A stretch of 64,000 nucleotides of DNA from Roseiflexus sp. RS-1 (GCF_000016665.1 NC_009523.1:4277501-4341500); one strand, 5' to 3'. Shown: positions 33,036 through 43,364, counted from the first letter of the stretch. Program-made: numbers and translations. Notes: generated by a model from the sequence alone, not told the origin.

Positions 33036-33436
33036 ACGAAGAGGCGGTCATTCTCTGAATACGCAGGGCTGAAAGCGATCTCAAAATCGGCAGGGACGAG
33101 TTGGTGACTGAGGATCCCGCCACAGATGCCATTTGTTTCCATATGCAGCAGTGCGCTGAAAAATACCTGAAGGCGTTTCTCATCTTTCACGGAAAAGAAA
33201 TCCCACGAACCCACGATATCGCGTTCTTAATCAGTCTCTGTGTCCAGATAGATCCCGAGTTCCGGCAGCTCATTGAATGGAGCGCTCCGTACCTGACCTC
33301 CTATGCAGTCGAAGTTCGCTACGATACAGTTGTCTTCCCCAGCGTGGAAGAAACGCAGCGTGCTGTGAATCTGGCGGAGCGGATAAGGGATTTCATCCGC
33401 AAAAAACTACAGCAAGGGGGTTATATCCTGCCATGA
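33032..33436 (+). pseudogene. HEPN-domain protein with in-frame stop at codon 9 (locus 1)
   Basis: From ATG 33032 the frame reads MNEEAVIL, then TGA at 33056, then IRRAESDLKIGRDEL and the HEPN core CFHMQQCAEKYLKAFLIFHG, IPRTHDIAFLISLC through to a normal end. Related proteins have Trp at the position of the stop, so a single TGG to TGA change explains it. A GTG at 33101 could restart a shortened product. Either the toxin is dead or a truncated HEPN is made. Confidence 0.8.
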
Positions 33437-33500
33437 GAATCCGTCTCCGGCGCATGCCTGGTAGAAGGTATACCTCCTTCCGGCATCGTGGGCGGACTTT

Positions 33501-33667
33501 GACCTGACCTCTGTTTCCTGCAAGAAAATCCTTTGGGATTACCAGCAACAGGCTCTCAAGAACGCTGTCAGGCGCATTGGAAATACTACGAAGATTTCGA
33601 CGACCACCAGTCGCAAGAAACAGACGACATCAACCGCCAGCGTAAGCAGCGCCTGCGGCAGTGGTAG
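33501..33667 (+). pseudogene. decayed gene fragment (possibly helicase/restriction subunit)
   Basis: Two frames read as one protein piece: CKKILWDYQQQALKNAV, then after a shift HWKYYEDFDDHQSQETDDIN and RQRKQRLRQW to a stop. The W-x-Y-Q-Q-x-A motif near the start resembles the N-terminus of DEAD/DEAH restriction helicases. The assignment is tentative; that it is a broken coding sequence is more certain. Confidence 0.35.
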
Positions 33668-33670
33668 CTG

Positions 33671-33786
33671 ATGGAGATTGAGAAATAAATCCGCTATCCC
33701 GCACTAGCCGTGGGGCTAAAGCCCTCGGACAGGCAAGGCAAAGCCCGCCTGCGCGGGCTATACCGGATTATTTCTTCAAAGACCAT
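33671..33786. repeat. 116-bp REP-like element, copy A (full length)
   Basis: Begins ATGGAGATTGAGAAATAAAT and ends TTCTTCAAAGACCAT. The centre is a hairpin region with GCTGAAGCCCTCGG-like and AAGCCCGCCTGCGCGGGCT words, and the outer TCCGCTAT / ATA(G/C)CGGAT words pair with each other. Other copies: 37289, 49966, 54045-54396 and 58899. Confidence 0.85.
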
Positions 33787-33885
33787 AAGCACCCCATCCG
33801 GGCAGGCAGTTCAGATCTCGCCATACTCGAACATCCCTGGACGCATCCGGGAACGTAGTTCATTGACAGGACGCTCTGCGCCGGA

Positions 33886-33914
33886 TTGACTCGGGCGCAG
33901 GGCAGTGCTATACT
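33886..33914 (+). promoter_or_regulatory. uvrA promoter
   Basis: TTGACT (33886-33891), 17 bases, TATACT (33909-33914), with an extended TGC before the -10. Predicted start near 33921, about 98 bases before the uvrA ATG. I see no clear LexA-type box. Confidence 0.7.
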
Positions 33915-34018
33915 GTCGCACGTCTGTTCATATCACCTGTCAGCGTATCATCTTCCTGAGCAGAATTTGCGCCGATTCGGTCGGATACGCTGCGTGTCTT
34001 GCGAAAGGTCGCCGGAGT

Positions 34019-37000
34019 ATGGCAAAAGACGCCATCGTTATCAAGGGTGCGCGTGAGCACAATCTGAAGGGCATCGACCTCGAAATCCCACGCGACAAAC
34101 TGGTTGTGCTGACCGGCGTCTCAGGTTCGGGAAAGTCGTCGCTGGCGTTCGATACGCTGTATGCCGAAGGACAGCGCCGGTACGTCGAGTCGCTCTCGGC
34201 ATACGCCCGTCAGTTTCTCGGGCAGATGGAGAAGCCGAAAGTCGATTACATCGGCGGTCTCTCGCCGGCGATTGCCATCGAGCAGAAGAGCGCGTCGAAG
34301 AATCCGCGCTCGACCGTCGGCACCGTCACCGAGATCTACGACTATCTGCGCCTGCTGTACGCTCGCGTTGGAACGCAGCACTGCCACATGTGCGGGCGAC
34401 CGGTCAGTTCGCAAAGCGCCGAGCAGATCGTCAACCGCGTGCTGACGTTGCCGGCTGGCACACGCTTCATGGTGCTGGCGCCGCTCGTGTCGCAACGCAA
34501 AGGCGAGTACAAGGACGTGTTCGCCGAAGCGCGCGCCGAGGGATTCGCGCGGGTGCGCGTCGATGGCGAAATACGCGACCTGGCAAGCGAAATCAAACTC
34601 AACAAGAAGGTCAAGCATACTATCGAGATTGTGGTTGATCGTTTGACCATACTGGCACGCGAAGGTGCAACCGATCAGTCGCATGTTCCGAGCGCCCCGA
34701 TCGGAAAAGCGCAGGCAGGGGCGCAGAGCGATTGGGATGCATTCGTCTCTCGCCTGACCGATAGTGTCGAACAGGCGCTGCGTGTTGGCGAGGGGCAACT
34801 GGTTATCAGCATCCAGAATCCATCCGGTGGCACAGAAGAATGGTTGATGAGCGAAGCCAACACCTGCGTCCACTGTGGCATTTCGTTTCCTGAACTGTCG
34901 CCGCAGATGTTTTCGTTCAACAGTCCGCAGGGCGCCTGCCCCGAATGCACCGGTCTCGGCGTTCGGATGGAGGTGGACCCGCTGCTGCTCGTGCCCAACC
35001 CATCATTGACCCTGCACGAGGGTGCGGTGACCTACTGGGGCGAACTGCGCAAGAAACGCGATTCGTGGGGGTACCGGGCGTTGCTGGCAATTGCGCATCA
35101 CTACGGCTTCGATCTCGATACGCCATGGGAACAACTCAGCGAGCAGGCACGCCACGTCATTATCTATGGCAGCGGAAAGGAACGAATTCGCTTTCGCTGG
35201 GGCGACGAAACCAGTGATAGTCGTGGTGAGTTCATGCGTCCCTGGGAGGGACTGGCAAGTGAAATTCGTCGCCGCTATCAACAGACCGGCAGTGATTACA
35301 CCCGCGAGTATTACCAGAGTTTTATGAGCGAACAACCCTGCCCGGCATGCGACGGTGCGCGTCTGCGCCCCGAAAGCCTGGCGGTCAGGGTCGGCGGGTG
35401 GTCGCTGCGCGATGTGACGCGCCTGACGATTACCGGTGCGATGGCATGGGTGCACGCCCTGAGCGGCATGCCGGTAGACCCGTCGCATCTGGCGGCATTG
35501 AACGGGCATGTCGCAGGCAATGGCGCCATACCCCACCTCAGTGTGACACCACTGAGCGACTACCAGATGGCGATTGTCAGCGATGTGCTCAAGGAGATCC
35601 GCGAGCGCCTGGGGTTCCTGCTCAATGTCGGTCTGCATTACCTCACCCTCGAACGCCCCGCGCCAACCCTCTCCGGCGGCGAGGCGCAGCGTATTCGCCT
35701 GGCATCACAGATCGGCTCCGGTCTCGTCGGCGTCACCTATATCCTCGATGAACCGAGCATCGGGCTGCACCAGCGCGACAATCGCAAACTGCTCGATACG
35801 CTGCTGAAACTGCGCGATCTGGGCAATACCGTCGTCGTCGTCGAGCACGACCTGGAAACCATGCAGGCGGCTGACTGGATCATCGACTTCGGTCCTGGGG
35901 CAGGCGTCAAGGGGGGCGAGGTGGTCGCAGCCGGTCCTCCTGACCTGATCGCCGCAAACCCTGGCTCCCTGACCGGCGCATACCTGTCCGGGCGATTGGA
36001 CATTCCGATCCCGCAGCAGCGCCGCACTGCGCGGGTGCGCCCGGTTGCCGATACGGCGCAGGACGCGCCGCGCCGTCGTCGCCGGACTGATCACGCAACC
36101 GACCAGGCGGATGGTCCGTGGCTCGAACTCGAAGGCGCAACCATGAATAATCTGCGCGACGTGACCGTTCGTTTTCCGCTCGGCGTCTTCATCTGCGTGA
36201 CCGGCGTCTCCGGGTCGGGAAAATCATCGCTGATCACCGAAACGCTCTACCCTGCGCTGGCAAACCGCCTGAACCGCGCGCAGTTGAAGCCGGGACCGTT
36301 CCGTACATTGCGTGGGCTGGAACATCTCGATAAGGTGATCGATATCGACCAGCAACCGATTGGGCGAACCCCGCGCTCCAACCCGGCAACATACGTCAAA
36401 CTGTTCGACCTGATCCGCGAACTGTTCGCTTCGACCAATGAGGCGAAACTGCGCGGCTACAACGCCGGGCGCTTTTCGTTCAACCTGAAGGGCGGGCGTT
36501 GCGAAGCCTGCGAGGGGAATGGCGAAAAGCGCATCGACATGCAGTTCCTGGCGGATGTCTGGGTGCGCTGCGATGTCTGTAAGGGGAAACGGTACAACCG
36601 TGAAACATTGCAGGTCAGGTACAAGGGCAAGTCCATTGCTGACGTGCTCGACATGGACGTGCAGACGGCGCTGGAGTTCTTCGACAATGTGCCGCGCATC
36701 AGGCGCATCCTGCAAACGCTCCACGACGTCGGTCTGGACTACATCAAACTCGGTCAGTCGGCGACGACCCTTTCCGGCGGCGAGGCGCAGCGGGTGAAAC
36801 TGGCGAAAGAACTGGCGCGCACTGCTACCGGTCGCACCATGTATATTCTGGATGAACCAACGACCGGGCTGCACTTCGCCGATGTACAACGCCTGTTGAC
36901 AGTGCTGCACCGCCTGGTCGATGCAGGCAACACCGTGCTCGTCATCGAGCACAACCTGGACGTTATCAAAACCGCAGACTGGATCATCGACATGGGACCG

Positions 37001-37141
37001 GAAGGCGGCGACGGGGGTGGCAGAGTCGTGGCGACCGGCACACCCGAAGAAGTGGCGCTGATCGAGGAGTCGCACACCGGTCGATTCCTGCGCGAGATCC
37101 TGCACCACCACAACATCGTTGCCAGGGGCGTGCTTGAGTGA
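34019..37141 (+). CDS. uvrA: excinuclease ABC subunit A
   Basis: A 1040-residue UvrA, longer than the usual ~940. It begins [20 protein letters not shown] and has two ABC modules: Walker [21 protein letters not shown] and [18 protein letters not shown], signature [19 protein letters not shown] and [16 protein letters not shown]. Zinc knuckles are at [27 protein letters not shown] and [16 protein letters not shown]. It recognises bulky DNA damage with UvrB. The extra length comes from a loop around residues 220-260 and an Arg-rich linker ([21 protein letters not shown]) around 670-700. ATG 34019 is the family start; the open frame upstream is not coding. Confidence 0.97.
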   Translation: MAKDAIVIKGAREHNLKGIDLEIPRDKLVVLTGVSGSGKSSLAFDTLYAEGQRRYVESLSAYARQFLGQMEKPKVDYIGGLSPAIAIEQKSASKNPRSTVGTVTEIYDYLRLLYARVGTQHCHMCGRPVSSQSAEQIVNRVLTLPAGTRFMVLAPLVSQRKGEYKDVFAEARAEGFARVRVDGEIRDLASEIKLNKKVKHTIEIVVDRLTILAREGATDQSHVPSAPIGKAQAGAQSDWDAFVSRLTDSVEQALRVGEGQLVISIQNPSGGTEEWLMSEANTCVHCGISFPELSPQMFSFNSPQGACPECTGLGVRMEVDPLLLVPNPSLTLHEGAVTYWGELRKKRDSWGYRALLAIAHHYGFDLDTPWEQLSEQARHVIIYGSGKERIRFRWGDETSDSRGEFMRPWEGLASEIRRRYQQTGSDYTREYYQSFMSEQPCPACDGARLRPESLAVRVGGWSLRDVTRLTITGAMAWVHALSGMPVDPSHLAALNGHVAGNGAIPHLSVTPLSDYQMAIVSDVLKEIRERLGFLLNVGLHYLTLERPAPTLSGGEAQRIRLASQIGSGLVGVTYILDEPSIGLHQRDNRKLLDTLLKLRDLGNTVVVVEHDLETMQAADWIIDFGPGAGVKGGEVVAAGPPDLIAANPGSLTGAYLSGRLDIPIPQQRRTARVRPVADTAQDAPRRRRRTDHATDQADGPWLELEGATMNNLRDVTVRFPLGVFICVTGVSGSGKSSLITETLYPALANRLNRAQLKPGPFRTLRGLEHLDKVIDIDQQPIGRTPRSNPATYVKLFDLIRELFASTNEAKLRGYNAGRFSFNLKGGRCEACEGNGEKRIDMQFLADVWVRCDVCKGKRYNRETLQVRYKGKSIADVLDMDVQTALEFFDNVPRIRRILQTLHDVGLDYIKLGQSATTLSGGEAQRVKLAKELARTATGRTMYILDEPTTGLHFADVQRLLTVLHRLVDAGNTVLVIEHNLDVIKTADWIIDMGPEGGDGGGRVVATGTPEEVALIEESHTGRFLREILHHHNIVARGVLE

Positions 37142-37288
37142 ATATTTTTCCAAGAATTACAGCAGTTCCCAGATACATTGACCCTCATCCAGGTCTGTCG
37201 TGTCGCACGGGACGCTCGTTTCCGCGTGGGGGGGGGCCGCTTCGAGCAAAGTGTTCGATCTCTATAAGAACTCCTCTATGCCGAAATA

Positions 37289-37475
37289 ATGGTCTTTGAA
37301 TACATAATCCGCTCTCGCCCGCGCAGGCGGGCTTTGCCCCGTATAGCCGAGGGCTTCAGCCCGACGGCAAAGGGTGAATACCTGTTTATATTCTTAATCT
37401 CCCACTAGCCCGACGGCACAAGGCGCATACCGGATTAGCCCCACGGCAAGCGGGCGAATGCCGATTTATTCGCGG
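37289..37475. repeat. REP-like element, copy B (inverted, with extra partial units)
   Basis: Starts ATGGTCTTTGAATACATAAT and runs through the AGGCGGGCTTTGCCCC and GAGGGCTTCAGCCCGACGGC words to a degenerate TTCTTAATCTCC end at ~37402; two further partial right halves follow. A run of nine G bases lies upstream at about 37229. Confidence 0.7.
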
Positions 37476-37539
37476 GGCAGCCGAGGGCACGATGCCCTCG
37501 CTCCTGTGATGGGGCGCATCGCGGCATGCGGGCGAAACG

Positions 37540-38075
37540 CCCACGCTTCCAGGCGGTGTGCGGCTCGCGGGCGAGACAGGGGGACGGGAGATCGACCGCC
37601 GAGACGCCTGCGCTCCCAGCCGGGGTGCGGCTCGCGGGCGAGACGCCCGCGCTCCCAGGCAGTGTGCGGCTCGCGGGCGAGACAGGGGTCGGGGAGAGCG
37701 ACCGCCGAGACGCCCGCGCTCCCAGGCAGTGTGCGGCTCGCGGGCGAGACAGGGGTCGGGGAGAGCGACCGGCGAGCCGCCCGCGCCCCCAGGCGGTGCG
37801 CGGCACGCGGGCGAGCCACCCGCGCTCCCAGGCGGTGCGCGGCACGCGGGCGAGACAGGGGGACGGGAGATCGACCGCCGAGACGCCCGCGCCCCCAGGC
37901 GGTGCGCGGCTCGCGGGCGAGACAGGGGGACGGGAGATCGACCGCCGAGACGCCTGCGCTTCCAGCCGGGGTGCGGCACGCGGGCGAGACAGGGGGACGG
38001 GAGATCGACCGCCGAGACGCCTGCGCTTCCAGCCGGGGTGCGGCTCGCGGGCGAGACGCCCGCGCTCCCAGGCGG
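37540..38075. repeat. GC-rich tandem array, about nine units
   Basis: Units start GTGCGGCTCGCGGGCGAGAC or GTGCGCGGCACGCGGGCGAG and are either long (about 65-67 bases, with GGGGGACGGGAGATCGACC or GGGGTCGGGGAGAGCGACC) or short (about 37 bases, ending CCCGCGCTCCCAGGC). All six frames stay open for long distances because of the composition; the resulting Pro/Arg/Ala-rich translations are not proteins. The array lies downstream of uvrA and the TRAP permease, which converge on it. Confidence 0.9.
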
Positions 38076-38177
38076 TGCAGGGACGCGCAGTATTCCAGCG
38101 TACCAGGACCATTCCAGAACGACGCCAGGTTGCCCCGACAGGAATGCGTGCTATCGATCAAGATGTGATATCAGGCG

Positions 38178-40466
38178 TCACCCGACCGACCGTTCGCGCA
38201 GCGTTTCCGCTTCCGTTGCGGCGACAGCGACCGGCTCAGTTTGACGCATCTGACGCACCCGCACCACGTGGATCAGCAACCCGACCAGAAACAGCCCAAA
38301 CCCGACAGCATCCGCACCCAGGTCGGCGTACAGCATCGCCAGACCGCCAATGCCCATAATGATGCGCTCGACAAGGTTCGCCTGACGGATCAACCAGCCG
38401 CCAAACGTGACTGCAAGCGCACCGACCGCCACACAACTGGTCAGAAACGTGACCGTAATTGTCACCCATCCGCCAGCGGCAAACGCCTCATACCAGGCAG
38501 GTTCGAATGCCAGCGCCACCTTGCCCGCATCCTGACCGACCTGCTGCAACAACAGGAGCAGACTCGTGCCATCGATCGTCATCGTAAACATGAACGGCAC
38601 TAGAAAACCCGGCAGACAGTACTTCCATGCCATGAACATCGAGGGCCACGGACGACCGCCGGTAATTGCTGCGGCTGCCATCGGCGCCAGCGCCGTCGGC
38701 GGCGACACATCGGCAAGCACTGCGTAGTAGAAGATGAACATATGCGCAGCAGGCTCCGGCACCCCCACCTGCCGCAACGCCGGCACAATCATCACTGCCG
38801 CCAGAATGTACGATGCCGTGACCGGCACTGCCAGCCCCAGAATCCAGACTGCAACTGCCGCAAAGAAGACCGTTGTCAGGATATAACCGCCGCCCAGGCT
38901 CACAATCATGCCCGAAATCTTCAACCCCAGACCGGTCAATGTCACTGCGGAGACGATGATGCCGGCGCAGGCAGTGGTCGCAGCAATCGACACCACACTC
39001 CGCCCGCCATATTCAAGCGCGCGGAGAATGCGCATATTTTCGTCTTCGCCTGGAATGGCGCGCACCCGCTTATAGAGCGCCATACCCGCCGCAATCACAA
39101 CCGTCAGCATCAACCCCCAGAAGACCGCCACCGATTCATTCATACGCTGCAGCACGCCGATCCTCTCCAGCGCCATCAGCACGACCGCCAGCGCAACGCC
39201 AGCAGCCAGCGCTTTCAGTGACGAGAGGCGCGTCTCAGGGCGAAGGAAGCTGAGACAGAAAGCGATGACAATTGACCAGTAGACCGCCATGAACGGCGTA
39301 TAGCCAAACGCCATCAGGATTGCAACAGCAAACAGCGACGAGAAATGATAGCCAAACTTGCGTGTCAGATCCCAGAGCGGCTCGGTCTTGAACTCCACCG
39401 GTTGCGTCTTCATCCGGCGCGAATCAGCTTCGATCATCAGAACGATCGATAGATAGTAGAGCAGCGTCGGCACAATCGCCATGATCAACACATCGAGATA
39501 CGAAATATCGAGATACTCGGCGATCAGGAACGCTGCCGCACCAAGCGTCGGCGGCGAAAGCGTGGCCCCGATCCCTGATGCCGCCAGCATCCCGGCTGCG
39601 ACGGTTTTGTCGTACCCTGCTTTGCGCAGCATAGGCCACGAAAGCGACCCCAGCGTCACGGTCGTCGCCACACCGCTGCCCGACACAGTGCCCAGCAGGA
39701 ACCCGGCAGCCGCTACGGTTCGCCCCGGACCGGCGCCGCTCTTCGATTTGCCCAGCGCTGCGAACGACCAGTCGATGAAGAACTTCCCTGCGCCGCTGTA
39801 CTCCAGCACTGCGCCATAGATGGTAAACAACACGATAAAGGTAGCGGCGACATCGAGCGGAACGCCAAACACGCCCTGCAACGTCAGATAGTTGGTGCCG
39901 ATCAGACGTTGCAGTGAGATGCCGCGATGGTCGAACGGTTCAGGAAAGACATACCCGAACAAGGCATAGAGGATCGAGAAGATCGCCACCAGCGTCAGCG
40001 CCATCCCAGTTGTGCGCCGGGTGGCTTCCAGCACCAGCAGCAACATAATGGCGCCCATGACCAGTTCGGTCGGGGTGGGTTGCGTCACACGTTGCAATGC
40101 CTCACGAAAATTGAGGCTCAGATAAATCATACTGGCAGCGCCCAGCGCTGCCAGCACGACATCATACCAGGGAACCTTCGCGCGCGCCGCTTTGCGCAAC
40201 GGAAAGTAGAAGAAGGTCAACGCCAGAACGAGCATCAGAAATGTGGCGCGATAGACCTGCGTGGTAATGATCGCCTGCGTCCAGTACAGCGCGTAGATCG
40301 AGAGCGCTGCCGCAACAATTCCGGCAATCCACGCCCATGCGCCGCTCAGTTTACGTGTCGCCGCTTCGTTCTCGAACTCCTCGATAAGTTGCTCGACCTT
40401 CTCCTGGCTGATAACCTCGTTCGTGTCAGGCGTCTCATTGTTCTGAGCGTTGGCGGCAATGCTCAT
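38178..40466 (-). CDS. TRAP transporter fused permease (4TM-12TM, TAXI type)
   Basis: A 762-residue membrane protein with about 18 hydrophobic segments. The fused small and large TRAP permease units are of the TIGR02123 kind: GVFGVPLDVAATFIVLFTIY, AALGKSKSGAGPGRTVAAAG, GTVSGSGVATTVTLGSLSWP, ASGIGATLSPPTLGAAAFLI and YAVLADVSPPTALAPMAAAA. It uses a sodium or proton gradient to import small organic acids delivered by a binding protein. The TAXI binding protein gene lies 170 bases upstream on the same strand with a hairpin between. Length is normal. Confidence 0.92.
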   Translation of the reverse strand: MSIAANAQNNETPDTNEVISQEKVEQLIEEFENEAATRKLSGAWAWIAGIVAAALSIYALYWTQAIITTQVYRATFLMLVLALTFFYFPLRKAARAKVPWYDVVLAALGAASMIYLSLNFREALQRVTQPTPTELVMGAIMLLLVLEATRRTTGMALTLVAIFSILYALFGYVFPEPFDHRGISLQRLIGTNYLTLQGVFGVPLDVAATFIVLFTIYGAVLEYSGAGKFFIDWSFAALGKSKSGAGPGRTVAAAGFLLGTVSGSGVATTVTLGSLSWPMLRKAGYDKTVAAGMLAASGIGATLSPPTLGAAAFLIAEYLDISYLDVLIMAIVPTLLYYLSIVLMIEADSRRMKTQPVEFKTEPLWDLTRKFGYHFSSLFAVAILMAFGYTPFMAVYWSIVIAFCLSFLRPETRLSSLKALAAGVALAVVLMALERIGVLQRMNESVAVFWGLMLTVVIAAGMALYKRVRAIPGEDENMRILRALEYGGRSVVSIAATTACAGIIVSAVTLTGLGLKISGMIVSLGGGYILTTVFFAAVAVWILGLAVPVTASYILAAVMIVPALRQVGVPEPAAHMFIFYYAVLADVSPPTALAPMAAAAITGGRPWPSMFMAWKYCLPGFLVPFMFTMTIDGTSLLLLLQQVGQDAGKVALAFEPAWYEAFAAGGWVTITVTFLTSCVAVGALAVTFGGWLIRQANLVERIIMGIGGLAMLYADLGADAVGFGLFLVGLLIHVVRVRQMRQTEPVAVAATEAETLRERSVG

Positions 40467-40587
40467 GCTGCTCCCCCTTGTGCGCTTGTTCTGTGAGTGA
40501 TACCGGGATTCTCAACCGGTGCATCTATCGGCTAACAGGCTCGCTGAACGGGCAATCGTCATCAATACAGATTTCCGCCTGTGAGAC

Positions 40588-40616
40588 GCGGGGCGACGAT
40601 ACAACCGTCGCCCCGC
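40588..40616 (-). terminator. intercistronic hairpin between TRAP binding protein and permease genes
   Basis: GCGGGGCGACG (40588-40598) and CGTCGCCCCGC (40606-40616) make a perfect 11-bp stem with a seven-base loop. No U-run follows, so it more likely stabilises the upstream message or attenuates read-through to give more binding protein than permease. Confidence 0.6.
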
Positions 40617-40636
40617 ACACCTGCTCCAGCATCACA

Positions 40637-41665
40637 TCACTCTTTCCAGACGCCGCGCTCTTTGTAGAACTCGATTGCTGCCGAATGGAACGGGATCGAC
40701 GAGCCCTCAACCGCCGACTCCAGCGACAGCGTGCGCGCTGCCGGATGGATCTGATGCACTTCCTCCAGGTTGTCGAAGATGGTCGTCAGGATGCCCTTCA
40801 CCTGATCGGCGGGCATATCCTCGCGTACAACGAGCAGGTTTGCCACGCCAATACCGGGCACATCCTGATCGGTTCCTTTGTACGTCCCGCCCGGCAGCAC
40901 AGTTGCCGAATAGATGGGACCATACTTATCGACCATCGGTTTCAATAGAGCGCTTGTATCAATAAACACGACGGACTCGGTCGTTACCAGATCGGTGACT
41001 GCTGCGGTTGGCAGACCGCCAATCCAGAAGAAGGCGTCGATCTTCTTATCCTTCATGGCTGCCACCGAGTCGGCGACGCCGAGGTTCTCGCGGATGACAT
41101 CTTCGGGCTTGAGACCGGCTGCCTCCAGTAGACGAATGGCGGCTGTCTCGGTGCTGCTACCGGCTGAACCGATCGATACGGGGCGCCCCTTCATATCGGC
41201 AATGCTGGTAATGCCCGAGTCGGCGCGCGCGACCACGTGAATGAAACTCTGGTAGAGGACGGCAATCGTCGCTGCTGGAACCGGACCTGTCGCCTGGTAT
41301 GCCGCCAGTCCGTTGATCCCGTCATACGCTGAGTCGGCGGTGGTAAAGCCGATCTGTGCTTCATTGCTCTGAAGCAGTTTCATGTTATCGACTGAGCCGC
41401 CGGTTTCCTGAGCCGTTGCTTCAGTATTGGGCATCTTTTCGGTAAGAATCCGCGCCAGACCGCCGCCGTAGGGGAAGAACACACCGCCAGTACCGCCGGT
41501 GCCAATAATCAGTCGAAGTTTCTCGCCAGTTGGTGCGGGCGTGGGCGCAGGCGCTGCTGTAGGTGCACCTGGCGCTGCTGTGGGCGCTGCGGGCGTCGTC
41601 TGTCCACATGCCGCCAGCGCCAGTGCCATGATCGACCAGAGGATGACCAGCGTTCGTTTGAGCAT
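40637..41665 (-). CDS. TAXI-family TRAP transporter binding lipoprotein
   Basis: A 342-residue lipoprotein: MLKRTLVILWSIMALALAAC is a signal peptide with a lipobox (LAAC), followed by a Pro/Ala/Thr linker. The mature domain shows LRLIIGTGGTGGVFFPYGGG, TGGSVDNMKLLQSNEAQIGF, GRPVSIGSAGSSTETAAIRL and KIDAFFWIGGLPTAAVTDL, all typical of TAXI proteins, which bind glutamate, ketoglutarate or related acids outside the membrane. ATG 41665 follows AAGGAG by seven bases. Confidence 0.92.
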   Translation of the reverse strand: MLKRTLVILWSIMALALAACGQTTPAAPTAAPGAPTAAPAPTPAPTGEKLRLIIGTGGTGGVFFPYGGGLARILTEKMPNTEATAQETGGSVDNMKLLQSNEAQIGFTTADSAYDGINGLAAYQATGPVPAATIAVLYQSFIHVVARADSGITSIADMKGRPVSIGSAGSSTETAAIRLLEAAGLKPEDVIRENLGVADSVAAMKDKKIDAFFWIGGLPTAAVTDLVTTESVVFIDTSALLKPMVDKYGPIYSATVLPGGTYKGTDQDVPGIGVANLLVVREDMPADQVKGILTTIFDNLEEVHQIHPAARTLSLESAVEGSSIPFHSAAIEFYKERGVWKE

Positions 41666-41955
41666 ACACGTACTCCTTTTTCTGCAACCGGATACACAAA
41701 CGTGAACCAACGCCAGCATGGATCAGGCGCCAGATACGCATAAGCCGCCTGTGAGCGCACAACGATCAGTCCCCCTTCCATCGAGGCGCTCAATGATGAG
41801 CGTACCGGCGTAAGAAAGTATCCACTGAAGGTATATTTCAGCCTGGCAGTCCAGGATAACAGTCTATGCTCAACGAGCGCCGAAATGCGCCTCGAAGCAG
41901 GTCACCGCTGGCTCCTTTGAAACAGAAGCTTTGAGACGGAGAGCAGTATGAAAAG

Positions 41956-41984
41956 AGTTTACACACAACCCGGTTATCCGTCAA
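41956..41984 (-). promoter_or_regulatory. promoter candidate for the TRAP operon
   Basis: On the minus strand TTGACG (41979-41984) is followed after 17 bases by TAAACT (41956-41961). This predicts a leader of about 280 bases before the binding-protein ATG, with no gene in it. A CCTTACC/GGTAAGG stem (42017-42036) just upstream probably ends the EI24-type transcript. Confidence 0.45.
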
Positions 41985-42104
41985 GGGTATGTTAACCTAA
42001 TGTATGGTAGCGAGATCCTTACCGTTGTGGGTAAGGAAGGTGTCAACTCTCATCATCGCACTGCACTCCACGGCACTGATTGCAGAAGGAAGCGCCAGCG
42101 CAAT

Positions 42105-42854
42105 TCAGGCGCCGCGATGATCGGCGCTCTGGTCGCAGTAGAAGAGGGTGCCAGCCGTAATGCAGAGCGGGACGGCGAACAGATTGAGGAAAGGAATACT
42201 GACCAGCCCCAGGCAGATCAAGCCAAACCCGGCAGTGGCAGGCAAGCCCCGCCGGATGAATCCCAGTTTCTCGCGAAACCGCAACCGCCGCCGTTCGAGC
42301 GGCGGGTCAAAGAAGTCGAGGCACGAAATGGTTGCACCAAGCGCAATGCCGCCTGCCGTTGCCAGTACCGTCCCAACGACCGGTATCAGGTTCAGGAGCA
42401 GGGTTGGTGCACCGATGAGCAGCGCCAGTATCAACTTCTTGAGCTCGAACAGGATCGCGCGGGCAATATCGCGCGTCACATTGCCCACCGTTGGCGGCGG
42501 AGCATCGAAAGCGACACCGCTGCGGTACTCTTCGAGCCGTTCTGATAGACGGCTGTAGAACGGCGACCCAATGACGACGCCAAAACGCACCAGCAGGTAT
42601 CCGGTTGCGATCAGGAGCGCGACGACCAGCAACGCGCGCAACAGCCAGGCGATCACCGTCACCCATTCGGGCAGACCGGCGATCAATGCGTCGATGCTGC
42701 GAAGTCCGGCAAAGAGCAAACCGGCGTACAGGGTTGCGCCGATCAGCACATTCAGCAGAACCGGAACGATGATGTATTTCCACAGCGCCGGGTGACGGCT
42801 GAGCACACCCAGAGCACGCAGCGGGTACGAAGCGCCGGTGAAAAACGTTGTCAT
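42105..42854 (-). CDS. EI24/CysZ-like membrane protein
   Basis: A 249-residue protein with MTTFFTGASYPLRALGVLSR, PALWKYIIVPVLLNVLIGAT, helices at VTVIAWLLRALLVVALLIAT and ELKKLILALLIGAPTLLLNL, and SCLDFFDPPLERRRLRF. These match the EI24 domain family to which the sulfate permease CysZ belongs. Sulfate transport is possible but no sulfur gene is adjacent. The heptanucleotide repeat begins five bases upstream of its ATG. Confidence 0.8.
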   Translation of the reverse strand: MTTFFTGASYPLRALGVLSRHPALWKYIIVPVLLNVLIGATLYAGLLFAGLRSIDALIAGLPEWVTVIAWLLRALLVVALLIATGYLLVRFGVVIGSPFYSRLSERLEEYRSGVAFDAPPPTVGNVTRDIARAILFELKKLILALLIGAPTLLLNLIPVVGTVLATAGGIALGATISCLDFFDPPLERRRLRFREKLGFIRRGLPATAGFGLICLGLVSIPFLNLFAVPLCITAGTLFYCDQSADHRGA

Positions 42855-42858
42855 TGCT

Positions 42859-42921
42859 GAGAACTAAGAACTGAGAACCGAGAACTGAGAACTGAGAACC
42901 GAGAACTGAGAACCGAGAACA
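42859..42921. repeat. heptanucleotide tandem repeat, 9 units
   Basis: Nine units of GAGAACY (one AAGAACT, last GAGAACA) lie directly upstream of the EI24-type gene, in its leader. Confidence 0.95.
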
Positions 42922-43004
42922 AAAGTAGAGACGCCGGGAAGAGAGACTGCTATTCCCGGCGCTCTCGGCGTCTGGCAGACAAATGCCGAACCGTTTGGGC
43001 AGTG

Positions 43005-43364
43005 TTACTCTTGCCTGATAATCAGGCTTTCGTCGCGGTTCTTTTCTCCCTCTTCGAGCAGCATGATCGGAATGCCATCCTCGATCGGGTAGCGATACCC
43101 GTTGCGACGATTGACCAGCCACTCCTTTCCTTCACTGTCTTTCATCAACTCGACCGGTCCCTTATCGCCCGGATCGGCGAGAATCGCCAGCAATTCCGGG
43201 CTGATGCTGCGCGGCTCGCTGCTTGATGATGACGATGGCTGTGATTGCGGACTGGATCCCAGATCGAACACGCTGTCTTCACGATACTGGCGAACGGCGC
43301 GGTAGATAATCACTCCCAACGCGATCAGTGCCGCTACGCCAAGGAGACGAAGGACAAGTTTCAT
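43005..43364 (-). CDS. membrane-anchored Trm112-like protein
   Basis: A 119-residue protein. One N-terminal helix (LVLRLLGVAALIALGVIIYR) and a Ser-rich linker lead to a C-terminal Trm112p-like segment: ISPELLAILADPGDKGPVEL through GKEWLVNRRNGYRYPIEDGI with PIMLLEEGE. The usual zinc-binding cysteines are missing, as in many bacterial Trm112-like proteins. These act as small activators of methyltransferases in eukaryotes and archaea; the bacterial role is unclear. ATG 43364 follows GAGGAGG. Confidence 0.65.
   Translation of the reverse strand: MKLVLRLLGVAALIALGVIIYRAVRQYREDSVFDLGSSPQSQPSSSSSSEPRSISPELLAILADPGDKGPVELMKDSEGKEWLVNRRNGYRYPIEDGIPIMLLEEGEKNRDESLIIRQE

Noticed and set aside
33905-34018. 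Extended UvrA start at 33905
   Set aside because: The extra residues cover the promoter -10 region and have no match to UvrA; the family start is at 34019.
37386-38359. Several 200-277 residue open frames on both strands
   Set aside because: All come from the GC-rich tandem array; composition is Arg/Pro/Ala/Gly in every frame.
41666-42104. Riboswitch upstream of the TRAP operon
   Set aside because: I could not match any known conserved riboswitch core; only the promoter and one hairpin are supported.
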